DNA of 8,426 nucleotides from Caulobacteraceae bacterium (GTDB lineage Bacteria; Pseudomonadota; Alphaproteobacteria; Caulobacterales; Caulobacteraceae). The notes below the pieces were generated by a model, which searched no databases, had not been told where the DNA came from, and saw nothing but the letters and a program-made list of their open reading frames with translations. The stretch spans positions 918 to 9,343 of the forward strand of contig PLFA01000093.1 of NCBI GenBank assembly GCA_003136615.1. The letters run 5' to 3'. Below, piece after piece: positions 6,856-8,426 of the stretch. The position numbers and the translations under genes are program-made. Position 1 is the stretch's first letter, and each line of letters begins with the position of its first letter.

Positions 6856-7668
6856 CTAGTCACTGGCGCACGCCTTCTTGGCGTCGAAAATCACCTTGAA
6901 CGGTTTGCCCCGGTAGGCGGGGCCATAGGGTGCGGCCTGACCCACCGCGTCAAGGGCGCGCCGGGCCGCCACGGAGATCGCCGGATTGGACGACTTTTCC
7001 CGGCCCCCCGCACTCGGCGTTCCCACCAGCCGCCCGTCGAAGCCTACGGTGAAGGTCACCGGAACGATCACCGTGTCGTCCAAGTTGCAACTCTTGTTCC
7101 AGAGACGATTGAGCAGTTGCGAGAGGCCCGCCACATCGCTCTGGGAGACTCCCTGCCCCGCGTCCACCCGCGCTTGCGGCGCGGTCTCGGCCCGCGTGGC
7201 GCCTTGCGTCGCGAAGGCCGGACGTTGCGGGGCGGGGCGGCGGGCGCGAGACACATCGGCGGCCAGGGCGTCGAGGCTGAAGGTGTCGTGAGTCTGAGCG
7301 GCCTTGGTCTTCTGATTGGGCGTGGCGGGCGCGGGAACGGGCTTGGGCGTCAGTGCGTGAATCGCCTTGGGCTCCGGCTGGGTCTTTGGCCTGGGCTGCT
7401 GAGGCGGCGGAGGCGGCGGGGGGCTGGGCGCCTTGGCGTGAGGAACCGGCTGTTCGGTCTGAGCGGTTTGGGTGACGGGCGCCTCCTCGGCGGCGCGAGA
7501 ATCGGTGGTGGGGGCGTGGGAGACGATGGTGATCGGCACGGGGCTTCCGCCGAGCGGCGGCACGCCGGGATTCCAGAGAAGGAGGGCGAGAAGCGCGAGG
7601 TGCATTCCAACGGCCGCCACGAGGGCGGGAGTCATGCGGTCCCCTGGCCTATGGGCCGCCATGCTCAT
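6856..7668 (-). CDS. tolA: TolA-type energy-transducing envelope protein
   Basis: TolA spans the periplasm and passes the proton-motive energy of TolQR to TolB and Pal. The 270-residue protein has a single N-terminal membrane anchor (about residues 14-32), then a long Pro/Ala/Lys/Gln-rich linker (about 55-175) with seven consecutive prolines at 83-89, and a compact C-terminal domain (about 178-270). In that domain, a PVTFTVGFDGRL strand pair and a helix ISVAARRALDAV resemble the TolA/TonB fold. Cys194 and Cys267 could form a disulfide, as in domain III of E. coli TolA; this is inference. The linker is short and proline-rich instead of the long Ala/Lys helix of E. coli TolA, so sequence alone could also suggest TonB. 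Its place between tolR and tolB decides for TolA. The ATG at 7668 overlaps the tolR stop as ATGA; Met3 and Met12 are alternative starts. Confidence 0.9.
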   Translation of the reverse strand: MSMAAHRPGDRMTPALVAAVGMHLALLALLLWNPGVPPLGGSPVPITIVSHAPTTDSRAAEEAPVTQTAQTEQPVPHAKAPSPPPPPPPQQPRPKTQPEPKAIHALTPKPVPAPATPNQKTKAAQTHDTFSLDALAADVSRARRPAPQRPAFATQGATRAETAPQARVDAGQGVSQSDVAGLSQLLNRLWNKSCNLDDTVIVPVTFTVGFDGRLVGTPSAGGREKSSNPAISVAARRALDAVGQAAPYGPAYRGKPFKVIFDAKKACASD

Positions 7669-8174
7669 GGCCTCGGCGCACGCGCCCCTGACGAGGAGCC
7701 GGGGCCCCGCGTCGCGCCAGAATTGGGGCCGCCAGTGTCCGTGATCAGGTCGATCGAAGTGAAACCAGACTGACTGAGGCTGGCCATGACTTGCGCCACC
7801 ATGGCGTAGGGCGCCCGACCATCGGCCCGCACATAGATCGGCTTCGCATAGGCCTCGCCTGCCGCTGTCCGCAGATCATCGGCGAAGCTGGAAAAAGGGG
7901 TTTCGGTCTGACCGATAAAGATGCGGCCATCGGCGCGCACCGAGACGGTGATCGGCTTGGACTGATCCTGCAAGGAGGCGGCCTCGGTCTTGGGAAGTTG
8001 CAGGGGCACCCCCGCGGTCAGCAAGGGCGCGGAGATCATGAAGATGATCAGAAGCACCAACATCACGTCCACCATGGGCGTGACATTGATCTCGCTGAGT
8101 GGCGCGCGGCGGCCTCGCCGAGAGCGGCCGCGCCGACGACCGGCGGCGTAGGCGTCGTGGACCGAGAGGGCCAT
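7665..8174 (-). CDS. tolR: TolR, ExbD/TolR-family proton-channel subunit
   Basis: TolR forms, with TolQ, the proton-driven motor in the inner membrane. The 169-residue protein has one transmembrane helix (about residues 35-55) in the stretch INVTPMVDVMLVLLIIF; Asp36 matches the essential membrane aspartate (Asp23) of E. coli TolR. A strongly basic segment, RRRGRSRRGRR at 13-23, lies just before the helix and should hold the N-terminus in the cytoplasm. The periplasmic domain (about 60-145) has the usual ExbD/TolR pattern: ITVSVRADGRIFIG, PIYVRADGRAPY and a final FTSIDLITD strand. Residues 147-169 are a low-complexity Gly/Ser/Arg/Pro tail. The gene starts 6 bases after the tolQ stop and overlaps tolA by 4, as expected for a tightly coupled operon. 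Confidence 0.95.
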   Translation of the reverse strand: MALSVHDAYAAGRRRGRSRRGRRAPLSEINVTPMVDVMLVLLIIFMISAPLLTAGVPLQLPKTEAASLQDQSKPITVSVRADGRIFIGQTETPFSSFADDLRTAAGEAYAKPIYVRADGRAPYAMVAQVMASLSQSGFTSIDLITDTGGPNSGATRGPGSSSGARAPRP

Positions 8175-8180
8175 GGCCGG

Positions 8181-8426
8181 TCAGGCCGCCCGACGTTCGG
8201 CGAGCCGACGCTGGATCGAGGTCACCAGATCATCGGCGAACCCCTCTAGACGCCCCGCATATTTGCCCGCGTCGGTGGAGAACTTGTTATAAGCGATATA
8301 GGCGGGGATCGCGGTTCCGAGGCCCACGGCGGTGGCGAAGAGGGCCTGGGCGATCGCCGGCGCCACCACCGAAAGATTGGTGTTCTTGGAAATCGCGATG
8401 GCCTGAAAGGCGTTCATGATTCCCCA
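8181..8426 (-). CDS. tolQ: TolQ, MotA/TolQ/ExbB-family subunit (N-terminus off window)
   Basis: TolQ is the multi-pass membrane subunit that surrounds TolR and conducts protons. Only the C-terminal 81 codons are in the window. The frame is open to the right edge: Trp-Gly-Ile precedes the internal Met at 8417, giving WGIMNAF, which matches the WGIM block inside TolQ proteins, so that Met is not the start. The pattern VAPAIAQALFATAVGLGTAIPAYIAYN is the last long transmembrane helix of the MotA/TolQ/ExbB family; it includes the conserved Thr near the proton path. A short charged tail, IQRRLAERRAA, ends the protein. The tolR gene begins 6 bases further on. The remaining two thirds of the gene, its promoter and any ybgC neighbour lie outside the window. 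Confidence 0.94.
   Translation of the reverse strand, partial: WGIMNAFQAIAISKNTNLSVVAPAIAQALFATAVGLGTAIPAYIAYNKFSTDAGKYAGRLEGFADDLVTSIQRRLAERRAA

Noticed and set aside
7117..7773. Plus-strand open frame of 218 codons opposite tolA and the end of tolR
   Set aside because: It is Gly/Arg-rich low-complexity sequence created by reading the proline-rich TolA linker in reverse; no domain is visible.

Overview
The window is GC-rich, gene-dense DNA that fits an alphaproteobacterial chromosome. The evidence is a tolQ-tolR-tolA-tolB cluster, signal peptides of Gram-negative type and high GC in most genes (about 72% over 3361-3600 by hand count). The genus cannot be named from the sequence. There are eight protein genes, two of them cut by the window edges. 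I see no tRNA, rRNA, CRISPR array, insertion sequence or long repeat. The longest gap between genes is 96 bases.

Left part, plus strand (1-1937): a two-gene type II restriction-modification unit. A C5-cytosine DNA methyltransferase, whose N-terminus lies off the window, is followed after 39 bases by a GIY-YIG endonuclease that resembles Eco29kI. The C-terminal half of the endonuclease is much less GC-rich than the rest of the window, which fits a mobile defence module of mixed origin.

Middle, plus strand (2034-4117): a secreted or periplasmic serine hydrolase of the class C beta-lactamase/family VIII esterase type, overlapped by 4 bases by a short-chain dehydrogenase/reductase. The two are probably co-translated and could act in series on an ester or lactone, but the substrate is unknown.

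Right part, minus strand (8426 down to 4124): tolQ (partial), tolR, tolA and tolB, which build the inner-membrane motor and periplasmic part of the Tol-Pal envelope system. An amidase-signature hydrolase follows 24 bases after tolB. In most proteobacteria pal comes next after tolB; here the amidase takes that place. The amidase and the dehydrogenase converge with only 6 bases between their stop codons.

I found no clear case for an entirely new system. The points most worth checking are the absence of pal after tolB with an amidase in its place, the specificity and C-terminal extension of the GIY-YIG endonuclease, and its composition mismatch with the methyltransferase.
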